From Sorex araneus (lineage: Eukaryota > Chordata > Mammalia > Eulipotyphla > Soricidae), in assembly GCF_027595985.1 (NCBI RefSeq), contig NC_073306.1, positions 80,018,599 to 80,082,598 on the forward strand: a stretch of 64,000 nucleotides of DNA, given 5' to 3'. This document shows positions 11,444 to 24,400 of this stretch, piece after piece. The position numbers were made by a program, and so were the translations under genes. Positions within the stretch are counted from its first letter, which is position 1, and every line of letters begins with the position of its first letter. The notes beneath the pieces were generated by a model, which made no database searches, was not told where the DNA came from, and worked only from the letters and a program-made list of their open reading frames with translations.

Positions 11444-12287
11444 GTGTGGGACTCCACAACAGGTTGTTTTCACTCTGGGCGCCCCAGAGGGGGGCGGGTA
11501 AGAACCCTTCCCGTCCAAGGTACCCAGCCCCGGCAGCTGACCTCCACTACCCAACCACAGGCATGCTCCAGGCTGCTTTCCAGATGCTCCGGCTGAGCCT
11601 CACGCATGAATGAAGTCCTGGGAGCCCAGATAATGTGGAACTTTGTGACTTTGTACTCCGGACTCAATGGGACCTGGAAGCAGAGATCCTCTGCCTGCTA
11701 TCCCCCAATCTCCGGTGACCTAGGGATCACACCTATAAGCCACACCCTGCCACACCTTGCCAGCACCAGATAATATTCTCATTGGCCACCCTCCAGATCT
11801 CAAGAGCTGCTCCTCCCAGATGGGAGTGTATAAAATGAGGCCCCCATAGCCATGCCACCGGACTCCGCGCCAGGCTGTTTTCACTTGGGGAGCCTCAGAG
11901 GGGGGTGGGCGAGAACCCTCCCCGCCCCAAGGGACTCAGCCCCAGCAGCCGACTTCCACTACCCAACTGCCACCATGCTCCAGGCAGGTTTCTGGACACA
12001 TTATAAGACACTTTCTACCCATTTTCCATGAAGAGCCCGGCAAGCTACGGAGAGTATCCTGCCTGCACGGGCAGAACCTGGCAAAGTACCTGTGGCGTAT
12101 TCGATATACCAAAAACAGTAATGATAGGTCTCATTCCCCTGACCTTGAAAGAGCCTCCAATTGTTGGGAAAGACAAGTAAGGAGAGGCTGCTAAAATCTC
12201 AGGGTTTTGAGGAATAGAGATGTTACTGTTGCCCGCTCGAGTTAATCAACGAACAACAGGATGACAGTGATACAGCGATACAGTGAA
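11444..12287 (+). mobile_element. Internally deleted RTE derivative (5' leader joined to 3' end)
   Basis: The leader holds a duplicated block: the motif gttttcac...gccccagagggg recurs at 11461 and 11876, about 410 bp apart. It continues through the RTE 5' region (gagcccggcaagctac...cggagagtatcctgcc, about 12030-12110) to aaaatctcaggg (about 12200). It then jumps straight to the RTE 3' end (aatagagatgttactg...aacaggatgacagtgatac). All coding sequence is missing. It is non-autonomous and lies 3' of HFM1, abutting a minus-strand L1. Confidence 0.82.
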
Positions 12288-12289
12288 AT

Positions 12290-12970
12290 GTTTATGCCAT
12301 AGGGATACAATGTTATTATCCATCACCAAAGTGCCAATATTTCTCCACTTCTATCCACAGAACATTCTTCCATCCCCACAACCCCAGCCTTAATCCTAGT
12401 AACTTTAGTTCTGTTGTTAGAGCCTAAGGCTTTGTTTCCACTAGACAATGTCTATCCCCTTGCTTTATTTATCACATTTTGAAACTCATCTTAAAGAAAT
12501 TAAAAGCTGAATTCAAAATTGAAAGAAAAAAAAGCCAGCACTTCCTGGTTAGAGACAGTTGTCCTTATTTTGTTCTTTCTCCCAAAGTCTAAGATAAGGA
12601 AACACTGAACCTCTCTCAGAAACCTCTGGTTTAGGTTTGCAGATAAGATGAAGTGTGACTTGGGGGACCTGTCCTGGAAGCAATTTACTCATCATTCTGG
12701 CCCCCAACAGTCTGAAGCCCACCTTTCCTAAAAATGTGCTTACCTACAAAGAGTGTCTATAAACACCACCTTTATGACTGTACAGAGGAAATATAGACAC
12801 CTTCCAACCTGCAGACATGCCGCCAGTAAAACTCCTTCTCCACTTACCACACTGTTTCTAGATCAATTTGTCCTCAACAACAGCAAAAGAGGATCTCTGT
12901 GGTTACTATATGAGTGAGATCTTTAGTTATTTATCTTTGTCTGAGCTATTTTGTTTGATATGACACTCAA
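12290..12970. other. No gene or clear repeat seen
   Basis: Apparently unique sequence. 12290-12420 may be an old L1 3' UTR piece (ccatcaccaaagtgccaata), but I cannot place it. Confidence 0.4.
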
Positions 12971-12971
12971 G

Positions 12972-13135
12972 GGCTTTCGTTTTGTTTTGCGGCTACACCT
13001 GGTGTTGCTCAGAGTTTCTCCTGGCTTTTCACTCAGGAATCACAACTGGTGGTGCTTGGGAGACCATATGAAATGCTGGGGATTGAACCCAGGTCAGCTA
13101 TGCAAGGCCTACCCACTGTACTATCTCTCCATCAC
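12972..13135 (-). mobile_element. SINE type A, old
   Basis: A diverged minus-strand copy (acacctggtgttgctcagag ... actatctctccatc). Confidence 0.75.
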
Positions 13136-13190
13136 CTCAAGGTCCTTTTGAATATAAAAAGAATTTAATGCAAAAAAGGATTTCTTGTGG

Positions 13191-13360
13191 GGCCGGAGAA
13201 ACAGTGAGTGAGTAGGGTGTTTGTCTTGTATCCGGCTTACCTGTGTTAGATCCCAGGCAACCCATATGGTTCCCCAAGCACTGCCAGGAGTAATTCCTGA
13301 GTGCAAAGCCAGGAGTAACCCCTGAGCAAAGCTGAGTGTGACCCAAAAAGGAAAAAAAAA
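13191..13360 (+). mobile_element. SINE type A, diverged
   Basis: Head ggggccggagaaacagtgag, body catatggttccccaagcact and an A-rich tail. Confidence 0.82.
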
Positions 13361-13389
13361 TCATTTTTAGGAAAAACTCACCTGTATAG

Positions 13390-13565
13390 TTTTTTTTTTT
13401 TTTGCTTTTTGGGTCACACCCAGCGATGCTCAGGGGTTACTCCTGGCTTTGCACTCAGGAATTACTCCTGGTGGTGCTTAGGGGACCATATGGGATGCCG
13501 GGGATCGAACCCGGGTCGGCCAAGTGCAAGGCAAACGCCTTACCCGCTGTGCTATCGCTCTGGCC
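13390..13565 (-). mobile_element. SINE type A
   Basis: A full-length minus-strand copy with the TSD tcacctgtatag on both sides. Confidence 0.93.
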
Positions 13566-13596
13566 TCTCACCTGTATAGTTTAGATATTTAGATAT

Positions 13597-13850
13597 CATT
13601 GTCACTGTATCACTGTCATCTCATTGCTCATCGATTTGCTTGAGCGGGCACCAGTAATGTCTCCATTGTGAGATTTGTTGTTCCTGTTTTTGGCATATCG
13701 AATACGCCACAGGTAGCTTGCCAGGCTCTGCCGTGCGGGTGAGATACCCTCGGTAGCTTGCTGGGCTCTCCGAGAGGGACAGAGGAATCGAACCCCTGTC
13801 AGCTACATTCAAGGCAAATGCCCTACCCGGTGGTCTATTCTTCCAACCCT
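13597..13850 (-). mobile_element. SINE type B
   Basis: This is a full-length minus-strand copy with the TSD atatttagatat on both sides (13585-13596 and 13851-13862). Confidence 0.9.
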
Positions 13851-13979
13851 ATATTTAGATATAATTTAGATATTTGGAACTTACAAAATATGAAAGTTTT
13901 AGTGTTATTATCTAAGAAAATGTATCAAGAATTAATTTATTTAAATGGGTCAGCATATATTTTGAGTTACACATATGTA

Positions 13980-14231
13980 GCGCTGTAGCAACTGTCATCC
14001 CATGTCCTGTTCATTGATTTGCTCCAGTGGGCACCAGTAACATCTCTATCGTGAGACTTATTGTTACTGTTTTTGGCATATCTAATACGCCACGGGTAGC
14101 TTCCCAGGCTCTGCCGCGCAGGTGGGATACTCTCAGTAGCTTGCCGGACTCTCTGAGAGGGATGGAGGAATCGAACCTGGGTCAGCTGCATGCAAGGCAA
14201 ATGCCCTACCCGCTGTGCTATCGCTCCAGTC
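13980..14231 (-). mobile_element. SINE type B
   Basis: This is a full-length minus-strand copy (tail side gcaactgtcatcccatgtcc, head ctatcgctccagt) with the short TSD catatgta. Confidence 0.88.
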
Positions 14232-14680
14232 CATATGTATCATAATTATATAATTAAAATTACATTTTTGGGGGTGTAAACACAACCAAGTCATGTCTAT
14301 GATAACACTGCCACATTGCCATTCATTTTTTTTAATTTTTAGGAAGAGAATTGTACCTTAGTGTCTACAATTGATTTGACCATGAGAAAATACCTGTAAT
14401 GCTTATTCAAACAAGAGTATTTCCAGTCCTCTTCTTCAGAGACTCTGAAACTGTAGCTATTAGTAGAAATCTAGGAATCTTATGTAATAAATAGATTATC
14501 AGACGGTTTTTCAGGGTAAGAAAGTTTGAGAAACAGTTTGCTGAGTAAAATTCTGGATACTTGGCAATCAAAAGTTCTCTAGAGTCTGGATTTAAAATCT
14601 CAAACATCTACAAAATAAATCTGTTTAAAATTATCCTTTCATCATTCCTTAGATCTTTCCTCCCTTAGAATTTTGCTCAA

Positions 14681-15748
14681 TGGCCAAAAGGCACATAAAA
14701 AAATGCTCCACATCGCTAGTCACCAGGGAGATGCAAATCAAAACAACCATGAGATATCATCTCACACCACAGAGACTGGCACACATTCAAAAGAACAAAA
14801 GCAACCAGTGCTGGTGTGGATGTGGGGAAAAAGGCACGTTCCTTTACTGTTGGTAGGAATGCTGACTGGTCCAGTCTTTCTGGAAAACAATATGGACAGT
14901 CCTTCAAAAACTAGAAACTGAGCTTCCATATGACCCCACAATACCACTTCTTGGAATATATCGTGAGGATGTAAAAAAGCACAGTAGAAATGACATCTGT
15001 ACCTACATATTCATTGCAGCATTGTTCCCCATATTCATTGCAGCATTGTTCCCCATAGCCAAAATATGGAAACAACCCGAGTGCCCTAAAACAGATGACT
15101 GGTTAAAGAAACTTTGGTACATCTACACAGTGGAATACTATGCAGCAGCTAGGAGAGATAAGTCATGAAATTTGCTTATAAATGGATAGACATGGAGAGT
15201 ACCATGTTAAGTGAAATGAGTCAGAAAGAGAGGGACAGACATAGAAGGACTGCACTCATTTGTGGAGTATAAAATAACATCACATGAGGCTGACACCCAA
15301 GGACAGTAGATACACGGGCCAAGGGGATTGCCCCATAACTGGAAAACTGCTTCATGAGCGAAGGGGAGAAGGCAGATGGAATAGAGAAGGGATCACTAAG
15401 AAAATGATGACTTTTTTTACTCCCTGAGCGGTACTCAGGAAGGAACCAGTTGGGATGGGTGATGCATTCCGAAAGTAGATAATGGACCAAATGTGATGAC
15501 CTCTCAGTGTCTGTGTTGCAAGCCATAAAGCCCCAAAGTAGAGAGAGTATGGGGAATATTGTCTGCCACAGAGGCAGGGGGAGGGTGGGAAAGGGGGTGT
15601 ATACCTCGGATACTGGTGGTGGGGAATGTACACTGGTGGAGAGATGGGTGTTTGATCATTGTGAGATTGTAACCCAAACATGAAAGCTTGTAACTATCTC
15701 ACGGTGATTCAATAAAATTTAAAAAATTTAAAAATATATATATAAAAA
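14681..15748 (+). mobile_element. L1 5'-truncated insertion
   Basis: The ORF2 C-terminus (atggccaaaaggcacataaa onward) and full 3' UTR end at gtgattcaataaaattt. The perfect TSD agaattttgctcaa lies at 14667-14680 and 15749-15762. An internal 24 bp tandem duplication (cagcattgttccccatattc unit) is near 15020. Confidence 0.93.
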
Positions 15749-15939
15749 GAATTTTGCTCAAGATATTCTCTCTGCCTAGAATTTCTTTCTCATATAGATT
15801 TACTTATCAAAATCTTAATAATTTTTCAAAGCTCAGATCAAATTTTAACTTTACGATAAAGACTTCCCTGACTGCACACATTATATTGTATGATAAATGA
15901 TATGACATAATATGATATTAACTCCCACAGTACTTTAAC

Positions 15940-16075
15940 CTTATTGCAATGATTCAGACAGTGTGTTTCCCTGGACTAGTAGCTGGAGTACTTGGGAGCT
16001 TGTTAGAAATAAAATTCTTAGGCTCTACCTAGCCAGATCTTCTGAGTCAAAATTTTGGTTATGGCACCAGCAATC
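15940..16075 (+). mobile_element. MER5-like hAT relic
   Basis: gggagcttgttagaaataaa and cttctgagtcaaaattttgg, then gcaccagcaatctg. Confidence 0.6.
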
Positions 16076-16084
16076 TGTTTTGTT

Positions 16085-16237
16085 TGTTTTTTGGTTTTAG
16101 GTAATACCTGGCGGTGCTCAGGGCATACTTCTGACTCTGTGCTCTGGGATCACTCCTGGCAGGCTCAGGAGGCCATATGGGTACTGGGTGGCTGCATGCA
16201 AGGCAAGTGCTCTACCAACCGTACTATGGCTCTCACA
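16085..16237 (-). mobile_element. Old SINE type A
   Basis: cctggcggtgctcagggcat through gcatgcaaggcaagtgctct. Diverged. Confidence 0.65.
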
Positions 16238-16394
16238 ATAACTTGTTTTCAAACTCTCTAGATAATCACAACATACCCTGAAGCTTTAGTACATCTTTAA
16301 TGTATTCTACATTTTATAATTGCACTATTATATGTCTTCTCTACACAATATAAGGTAAATTCCATGAATGTAAAAAGTGTCTTCAATTTATTTT

Positions 16395-16757
16395 CATTTT
16401 GGCTTTTTGGGTCATACCCTGCAATGCTCAGGGGTTACTCCTGGATCTAAGGAATTACTCCTGGGCTGGAGGATAGCACAGCGGGTAGGGTGTTTTCCTT
16501 GCATGCAGCCGACCCGGGTTCGATTCCCACCATCCCATATAACCCCCTGAGCACCGCCAGGAGTAATTCCTGAGTGCAGATACAGGAATAACCCCTGTGC
16601 ATCGCCAGGTGTGACCCCCCCACCCCCAAAAAAAGCAGAAAAAAAAAAGAAAGTACTCCTGGCGGTGCTCAGGGGATCATATGGGATGCTGGAGATCAAA
16701 CCCAGGTCAGTGGCGTGCAAGGCAAACTCCCTACTTGCTGTACTACCACTTCAAGCC
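16395..16757 (-). mobile_element. SINE type A split by a plus-strand SINE A
   Basis: Host halves lie at 16395-16462 and 16651-16757. The guest at 16463-16650 (gggctggaggatagcacagc) duplicated the target tactcct. Confidence 0.86.
16463..16650 (+). mobile_element. SINE type A nested guest
   Basis: A full-length plus-strand copy with B box ggttcgattcc and an A-rich tail, inserted in an opposite-strand SINE. Confidence 0.9.
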
Positions 16758-16902
16758 TTCAATTTATTTTCTTAGTAACACCAAGCACAGTGTTTTTCAT
16801 TCATCATATCGTAAGACTTGTTGAATTAAACTCCCATTTCTTTACTATCAAAATTTATGTATGCAAGATGTATAGATTGTTCTACATCACTTCTTTCCTT
16901 TC

Positions 16903-17265
16903 TTCTTTTTTTTTTTTTTTTGGTGGGGGCCATGCCTGACAATGCTTACGGGTTACTCCTGGCTTTGCACTCAGGAATTACTCCTAAAAGTGCTCCAGAG
17001 GGGCTGGAGTGGTAGCACAGCGGGTAAGGCGTTTGCCTTGCAAGCAGCTGACCCGGGTTCGATTCCCAGCATCCCATATGGTCCCCTGAGTACCACCAGG
17101 GGTGATTCCTGAGTGCAGAGCCAGGAATAACTCCTGTGCATGGCCAGGTGTGACCCAAAAAGCAAAAAAAAAAAAAGTGCTCCAGAGACCACCACATGCC
17201 AGGATCAAACCTGGTTGGCTCCCTGCATGACTATACCCTACTCGCTACACTCTTGTTCCAGCCCC
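16903..17265 (-). mobile_element. SINE type A split by a plus-strand SINE A
   Basis: Host halves lie at 16903-17000 and 17188-17265, from a poly-T to a head-like end (cttgttccagcccc). Confidence 0.84.
17001..17172 (+). mobile_element. SINE type A nested guest
   Basis: A full-length copy with B box ggttcgattcc and the perfect TSD aaaagtgctccagag (16986-17000 and 17173-17187). Confidence 0.93.
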
Positions 17266-17539
17266 TCATTTTTCATTTTAATAATGATTAATAACCTTTA
17301 AAGTTGTGACATGGCTGATTCAATTGCAAGAACATGCCAATTGTAAAGATAAATGAAAGGGAGCTAGTTGCTCTTATTTTTCAAGTACCAAAGCTTTTTA
17401 ATTTTAAGTCTTTCCCCTAAGTGTAATATATATGATGCCTCCTAAATTTTTCCTAATAACAATCGTATCTTATCTGGAAGTGCCTTTTTCACTTTACTTC
17501 TCTTATTTGTAAGGCTTAAAAAATCTATTTCCTATAACT

Positions 17540-17705
17540 TGAGAGAGAATACAGGAATGAAGGTACTTGCCTTGCATGCAACTGACTTAGGTTTAATCTC
17601 TGGCACTACATTCATGTGGTCGCCCAAGCAAAGTCAGAAGTGATCCCTGAGCACAGCCAGGAGTAAGTCCTGAGCACTACCAGATATAGTTCCAAACCAA
17701 ACAAA
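17540..17705 (+). mobile_element. Old SINE type A
   Basis: Diverged head (acttgccttgcatgcaactg) and body (gatccctgagcacagccagg). Confidence 0.65.
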
Positions 17706-17709
17706 TATA

Positions 17710-17949
17710 AAACTTTATTAAATTTTATTAAATTTATTTAAAATTCATTAAATGAGCTTCAACTTCATTCATGCTACAAATGAGATAATACATACGCATT
17801 GGTTACAGTGTTATTCATCAATAAATCTGAAATCTAATTTATTAAAAAATAATATAGATTTTGTTAGAGTAAAAGTTAATATAATAATGTTTTAGGATTT
17901 ACCATATGAAACATGTAAGTTGATAAACATTTTTATAGATTAGCATTTT
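17710..17949. other. AT-rich flank beyond HFM1
   Basis: Starts with short attaaattt repeats next to an old SINE. No gene seen. Confidence 0.45.
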
Positions 17950-18347
17950 TTTATTTAGCATCTTCATACTTCAAACAAGCAATATTGTTGAAGCCATAGA
18001 ATAACTTCATTGATTTAGCATTATTTCCTCCAAAAGTATCTTTCTTAAGAAAATTTAAAAGTAAAATTTTATATTGTTTCCTTCAGAAATCCAATAATAA
18101 ACAAATAGTTATTTTCTAAGTATAATTTAAATACCTCTTTACTTAAATAAAGGCACTATAAAGGTACTTTATACAGTTATATTATAAGAATTGGAAAATA
18201 AAGCAGTCTAAATATATTGTAGCAAAAAGAATCAACAAATTCAAGAAAAAATATCTGAATAATTATGAACTTTTAAAAAAAATGAAAATAATGCATCAGG
18301 TGTCTTTATACTTTTCTTAGTGCAAGAATGAGTTTTTTAGATTTGTC
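17950..18347 (-). promoter_or_regulatory. HFM1: Putative HFM1 3' UTR with candidate poly(A) signal
   Basis: AT-rich sequence follows the stop codon. On the minus strand an AATAAA lies at 17955-17950 (context gctaAATAAAaaaa), about 395 nt past the stop. Other A/T-rich variants are nearby, so the true cleavage site cannot be fixed from sequence alone. No SINE or L1 interrupts this stretch. Confidence 0.35.
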
Positions 18348-18414
18348 TTAGAAAATACCATCAAATATTCCCATTGAAGACTTCATTTCATCAGCTTTAT
18401 CATCAGGATGATAA
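18348..18414 (-). CDS. HFM1: HFM1 terminal coding exon and stop
   Basis: The coding part is 67 nt: (S)[21 protein letters not shown] followed by TAA. The acceptor tattt-rich tract ends cttttaccccaatag. The acidic linker and the final IFDGIF are the most conserved part of the tail by recall, and could be a short interaction motif (inference). The 3' UTR continues below 18348. Confidence 0.93.
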
Positions 18415-21400
18415 CTATTGGGGTAAAAGCAAAAATAAATATCAATATTTTTGTGACAGCTTATTTTCAAATATAATAAATAATGTAATGATAAGTATAA
18501 ATGGATAAATGTGAAGATTACTAAAAAGTTAATATGTCAAGTTAAGGTCAATATACAAAATCTCTTAGAGTATCTGTGGGGAAAAATTATACCTCATTAA
18601 CCATAAAAAATAGGGAACAAATCTCTTGAAATTTCTTTAAACAAATTGGAGAATAATGTAATTAAAGCTAGTATGTAGAGGCCTATATACTTAGACTATT
18701 CAATATGAAGAGGAATACTGCAACCCATAAAAATGATCAGCAGTCAGGGCACTATTGATTAGATCTTACCTTATTCCATTATTGAACCTATAAAACTGTG
18801 AAAAATTAATTGGGTAAAATAAAGTCTAAATTAAAAAAACAAAAGCAGATCCCATTTGATCTCTATGTCAGGTGACTTTCACTTTATACTGTTAACATAA
18901 TATGTGCAAATATTAAAGGCCATTTATCAACACAATATGTTTTAAAGAACATTAAACATATATTTTTGGGCTGGAAATGTGGTTCAGTGACACAGAGTCA
19001 CTTTCCATGTATGTGGGGCTGGATTCAATCCTTGGTGCCACAAAAACAACAAAATATATAGGTTTTTAAAAATTGAGATATTGATACTATGAATTATCTT
19101 GAGGAGCTTAATTTATCATGGTCCAACATTTCAGTATCTACAGTAAACATCGGGTTTTGGTTCTGATCTTTAACATAAACCCAGAATAAAGGAATGCTGA
19201 ATATGGTTTTTTTGTTTGTTCATTTTGTTTTTGCTTTTTGGGTCCTGGCGATGCTCAGGGGTTAATACCCTGGCTCAGGAATTACTCCTGGCTTGGGGGA
19301 CCATATGGGATACTGGGGATCAAACCCAGGTCAGCTGCATGCAAGGCAAAAGCCCTCCCGGCTGTACTATCAGGCCAGCCCCAATGCTGAATATGTTTGT
19401 AAAAAGTTTCCACTGTAGTTTTAAAATGCCTAAGAAAAGTACTTACCTTATATCAACTTCCTTTTTATTGTCACTGTTTCTAAGAAAGACATCCACTTTC
19501 TCGCTTGAAAACTTCTTTTTAAATTTTGAAGAATTTGGTAATTTTTCAGAGTGAGTAAAGCATATCCTTTCAATCACTGGTGATAGATTTTGTTGGTTTT
19601 TTTCATGTAAATGGATCTATATTGGGAGATTAGAAAACAGCAGTCATTGAAAGTTTAACTGCTCAGGCAGAATTGAAAGATAAAATAAACACTTCTCTTA
19701 CAATATTTGTATTTCCAGTTTGTTGAGGTAGATTTATTATGGAGGATGCAGCAAACTTGGATACAGCAGACTTTGATAGATAAATATCTGGCTCTTGATG
19801 TGATGAAATGAAACTGAGAAAATTAATTAAAGATTGTAAAAATATAACAAATAGGAGGAACAGTTATTCTAATTTAGATCAATAGTGATACTTTGGGGAA
19901 GATGATAAAAATTCATCATACTTTCAAAAAAATATTGGTACCTTGTTTGTTAGGCTCGTGGTGAACTTAGTGAGTTTTCTTTCCTTTAGAAGAAATACTA
20001 ATTCATAATTTCCAAATTATATAAAAATGCTTTTAAAGGTCTAACAGAAACATTTAATAATTTTCTTTTAAATTAAGTCTTATGCTTAGTTGTCTACCAC
20101 TTAACAAATGTAAATCTTTTAAAATTATACTTTTAATATCCTTTTTCTGTCTGGTTGCCTCCGGATAAACATCTCCACTTATCTTCTTTAGTAACATAAT
20201 CTAATAATAACATCTCATCTTCTTATAAATTTTTTTTTCTTTTTGGGTCACACCCGGCAATGGACAGGGGTTACTCCTGGCTCATGCACTCAGGAATTAC
20301 TCCTGCGGTGCTCGGGGAGACCATATGGGATGCTGGGATTCGAACCCGGGTCAGCCGCGTGCAAGGCAAACGCCCTACCTGCTGTGCCATCACTCCAGCC
20401 CCCTTATAAAATTTTTAACACTCTATTGTATAATGTATAAAGCATTCATTTAAAACATTTACTATTCATTATCATATGCCAGATATTATACTACAGGCTG
20501 GGGATAAGTGGTAAATAAATTATTGGGGAATGAAGATAATAAATAATTATATACATAACTATAGATCCTGAAATGGCATAAATTAAAATTATTGAAAATT
20601 ACTGTATGAATGTATTAAACTCAAGTAAATTTAAAAATTAGGGGCCACATACCCCTTGCTGCTCAGATTTTACTCCTGGCTCTGTTCTCAAGGATCACTC
20701 TTGGTTGTGCTTGGGGTACCATATGCAGTGCAGGGGGTCAAATTCATGTTGGCCACTTGCAAGATAAGCACTTTACCCACCGTACTATCTCCCTGGTTCT
20801 GGAATTTTAATTTCAATTCAAACCTTTTTTTTTTTTTGCTTTTTGGGTCACACCCAGCGATGCTCAGGGGTTACTCCTGGCTTTGCACTCAGGAATTGCT
20901 CCTGCCAGTGCTTGGGGGACCATATGGAATGCCGGGGATCGAACCCAGGTCGGCCGCGTGCAAGGCAAATGCCCTACCCGCTGTGCTATCGCTCCGGCCC
21001 CTCAATTCAAACTTTTAAACTTTGGGCATCTCCCAAGAAATGTTTAGGGGGTCTGGAGGCCATTCCTGGAACACTCAGCTAACAATGTCAGTTAGGGCCA
21101 GGCCAGGCGATTCCAGGGATCAGATATGAAAAACATGAGCCTCTGATCTTCAAGCGAGCTCCCTGGCAATATAAACCCACTTGCATTTGCTTTGTTTTGT
21201 TTTTGGTCACACCCAGAGATGCTCAGGGGTTCCTTCTCTCTGCATTCAGCAGTGCTCAGAGGACCATACAGGATGCCGGGGATCAAACTCAGGCTAGCTG
21301 TGTACAGAACTATCTCTCTATACTATATGCTGTACCATCTCTCTGGCTCCTTAAACCCACTTTTAATAGGTGGTTATGTGAATATCTTTGAGGTAATAAC

Positions 21401-24400
21401 TTAACCTTACCAAACAAGTTAAAGATGGACAAGAGGTATATGGAAAAACATGCTTTTCGTTGCTAGGAAATGTTAATCAAAACAACAATGAGGTATGACT
21501 TCACACCAGTGATATCGGCACACATAAAACTGAAACAACTAGTGTTAGTATGGATATGGGGGAAAAGTTACTCTATCCACTATTGGAGGGAAAGCTGACT
21601 GGTTCAACATCTTTGGAAAACAACATGGACATTTCTCAAAAAAATAAAAAACCCACAAAAAAACCACAAAACCCCAAGCCCAAAACAAAACAACCCCCTC
21701 CACATGATCCAGCACTTTCATTTCTTAACTTCTTAGCATCTACCCCAAGGGTCCAAAATCCTTGAAAAGACATTTGTGCTCCTATTTCACTGCAGCATAG
21801 TTCACAACAGCCAAGATCTGGAAATAATTCAAGTGTTCAAGGACAGATGACTGGATAAAGAAATTGTGGTATATATACACACAATAGAATGCTATTTAGT
21901 AATAAGAATAGATAAAATTATGCAATTTGATGCTATGTGGATGAAACTTGGGGAATCATGCTGCATGTAGTCAATCAGAAGGAGAGGGAAAGGTACATCT
22001 TGATCTCTCTTACAGATGAAATATAAAGAATAATAGTGGTTTGCAAACTATAACAACCAAAGGGAGATAGAGATACAGAGGCAGGGGATGGTAAGGGGTG
22101 GGGGGTGGGGTGGGAGGGATAATGGGAACATTGGTGGTGGATAATGGGCACTGGTAGAGGGATGGATGCTTGATCATTGTATGACTGAAATGTAATCACA
22201 AAAGTTTGTAAGTCTGTAACTGTATCTCACTGTGATTCATTAAAAAAATAAAAATAAATAAAAGAATAAAAAATAGAGTAAAAGTAATGGAATAACAAAT
22301 GGCCAAAAGCAATAGAAACTGGGTTGGTTTATAGAATTTAGATTACCCAGGGGAATGGGCAAGATCTTGGAACATTAGTGGAGGGAGTCACTGTGGTGAT
22401 TGGTATGGTGTTGGAACATTCTATACACAAAATTTTCATTAATAGTGTTGTAAATTACAGTATCTCAAAATAATTTGGGGGAAAATGTGACAGCTATAAG
22501 AAGCAATAAGCAGAGGAGCAGAGAGGGCAGGAGAACCACTTATACTGATCAAGCCGCTTTCCCCCCCATTTATTAATGGCATGGAGTTAAATAATTAAAA
22601 TTAAAGTATCATTTAAATAACAATTTAAAAAATTTTAAATGGCGCAAGAGGAAAAGAGAGCCTCTTTTTCACCCCAAATCTCAGTCTCTTATGTCTTCTC
22701 AGAAGCAACTTTGGCATCCATTTCTCAGAGGTTTCTTGACTGGATTTGCTTGAATACTCAATAATCTTCTCTAACCACTTCTAAACTGTTCTAAAAATAT
22801 TTGTAGTTTTTAAAATATGTGGCAAACAGTAACCAGCCACCGCCACACTCCAGGGAGCTTTCCCGGACACTCGGGCCGAACCCCATGCATGAGTGAAGCC
22901 CCACAGAACCAGATAAAACAGAACTTTGCTAACTTGGACTCCAGGCTCAATGAGACCCAGAAACAACATCCTTTGACTGCCTCCTCCAATCTCCAGCACC
23001 CTGCCCCAGGGATCAAACCCAGACAAACCACCCTACCAGAGCCAGATAAATACCTCACTGGCAGACCTCCACTACCTCCACTACTCAGCTACCGCCACAC
23101 TCCAGGCCGCATTCCGGACACATCATAAGACATTTAATACCCATTTTCCATAATTTTTGTACCATATTTTATGGGCTTCAAATATGGTGTGAACCATGGG
23201 ATCACCTGTAAGGGCGACTGAAGGCTGCCCTAAAAGCTTCTATCCCTCTCGGAGAGCCCAGTAAGCTACTGAGAGTACCCTGCCTGCACAACAGAACCTG
23301 GCAAGCTACCTGTAGCATAGTCAATATGCCCAAAACAGTAACGACAATGGGCCTCATTTGCCTGACACTGAAAGAGCCCCCAATACAGCAGCGTTAAGAA
23401 GGATGAGCAAGGAGAGGCTGATAAAATCTCAGGGACGAATTAGACTGCCAAAACAAAGAAAGACTAAAATGACTGTCTGTACTTTCAACGCACGTATGCT
23501 GGCATCGGAAGCATCCATCGAGGACCTGAGGGTGCAAGTGCAGAAGATCAAGTACAACATCATTAGTCTGACCAAAATGAGAAGGCATCAGTCACATCAC
23601 GCCATTTTCGACACTGGAGAAGAACTGTTCCTCGGAACACGCTATAACAGAGGCATTGGTGGCATTGGTGTCCTTGTCAACATGAACTTGGCATTGGTGT
23701 CCTTGTCACCAATGATTCATTCGAATGCCTAACAACCCCAATAGGACAATTACACTTGAATAGATGTGGCTCACTGCCGGCAGTTTCTATCTTCGTTGCC
23801 TATGCACCAACATTCAACTATAATGAAGAAGAAATTGAGAAGTTCTACATGGAGCTGGAGAATTTCTATAAAGAAGACCACACCTTCTACAAGATCTTGT
23901 TGGTGATTTTAATGCCAAGTTAGGACTGAGAAGGTCGCCCAAAGAACTCCACATTGGAACCCATGGCCTAGAAAGGAATGAACAGGGTAGAGACTGAGTT
24001 CATCATGTCAATCAAGACCATCCATGGAAACTCACAGTTCCAGAAGGCCAAATCTAAATGTTGGACATGGGAGTCTCCCAGTGGACAGTTCCACAATGAA
24101 ATTGACCACATTATATTTAGGCGAAGATTTTGTCTGACTGATGTCACTGTTGTCCCAAAATTCCAAACGGGATTGGGTTACCATCTCCTTTGTGCAAAAT
24201 TCTACTTCACAGAGCGGGGAGAAAGGTCTGCAAAGTTTAAGTTTAAGAAGAGAATTCCCAGAACAACCACCAATTGGGAGCTCTTTGGCACTATTGGGGC
24301 AATGTGGGAAGATTGTGGCAATGTCAACAATGCCGTTGTTGACAACATCGATGAGGAATACGATCAACTGGTTTAGCACCTCCATGACTGAGCGAAGAAT

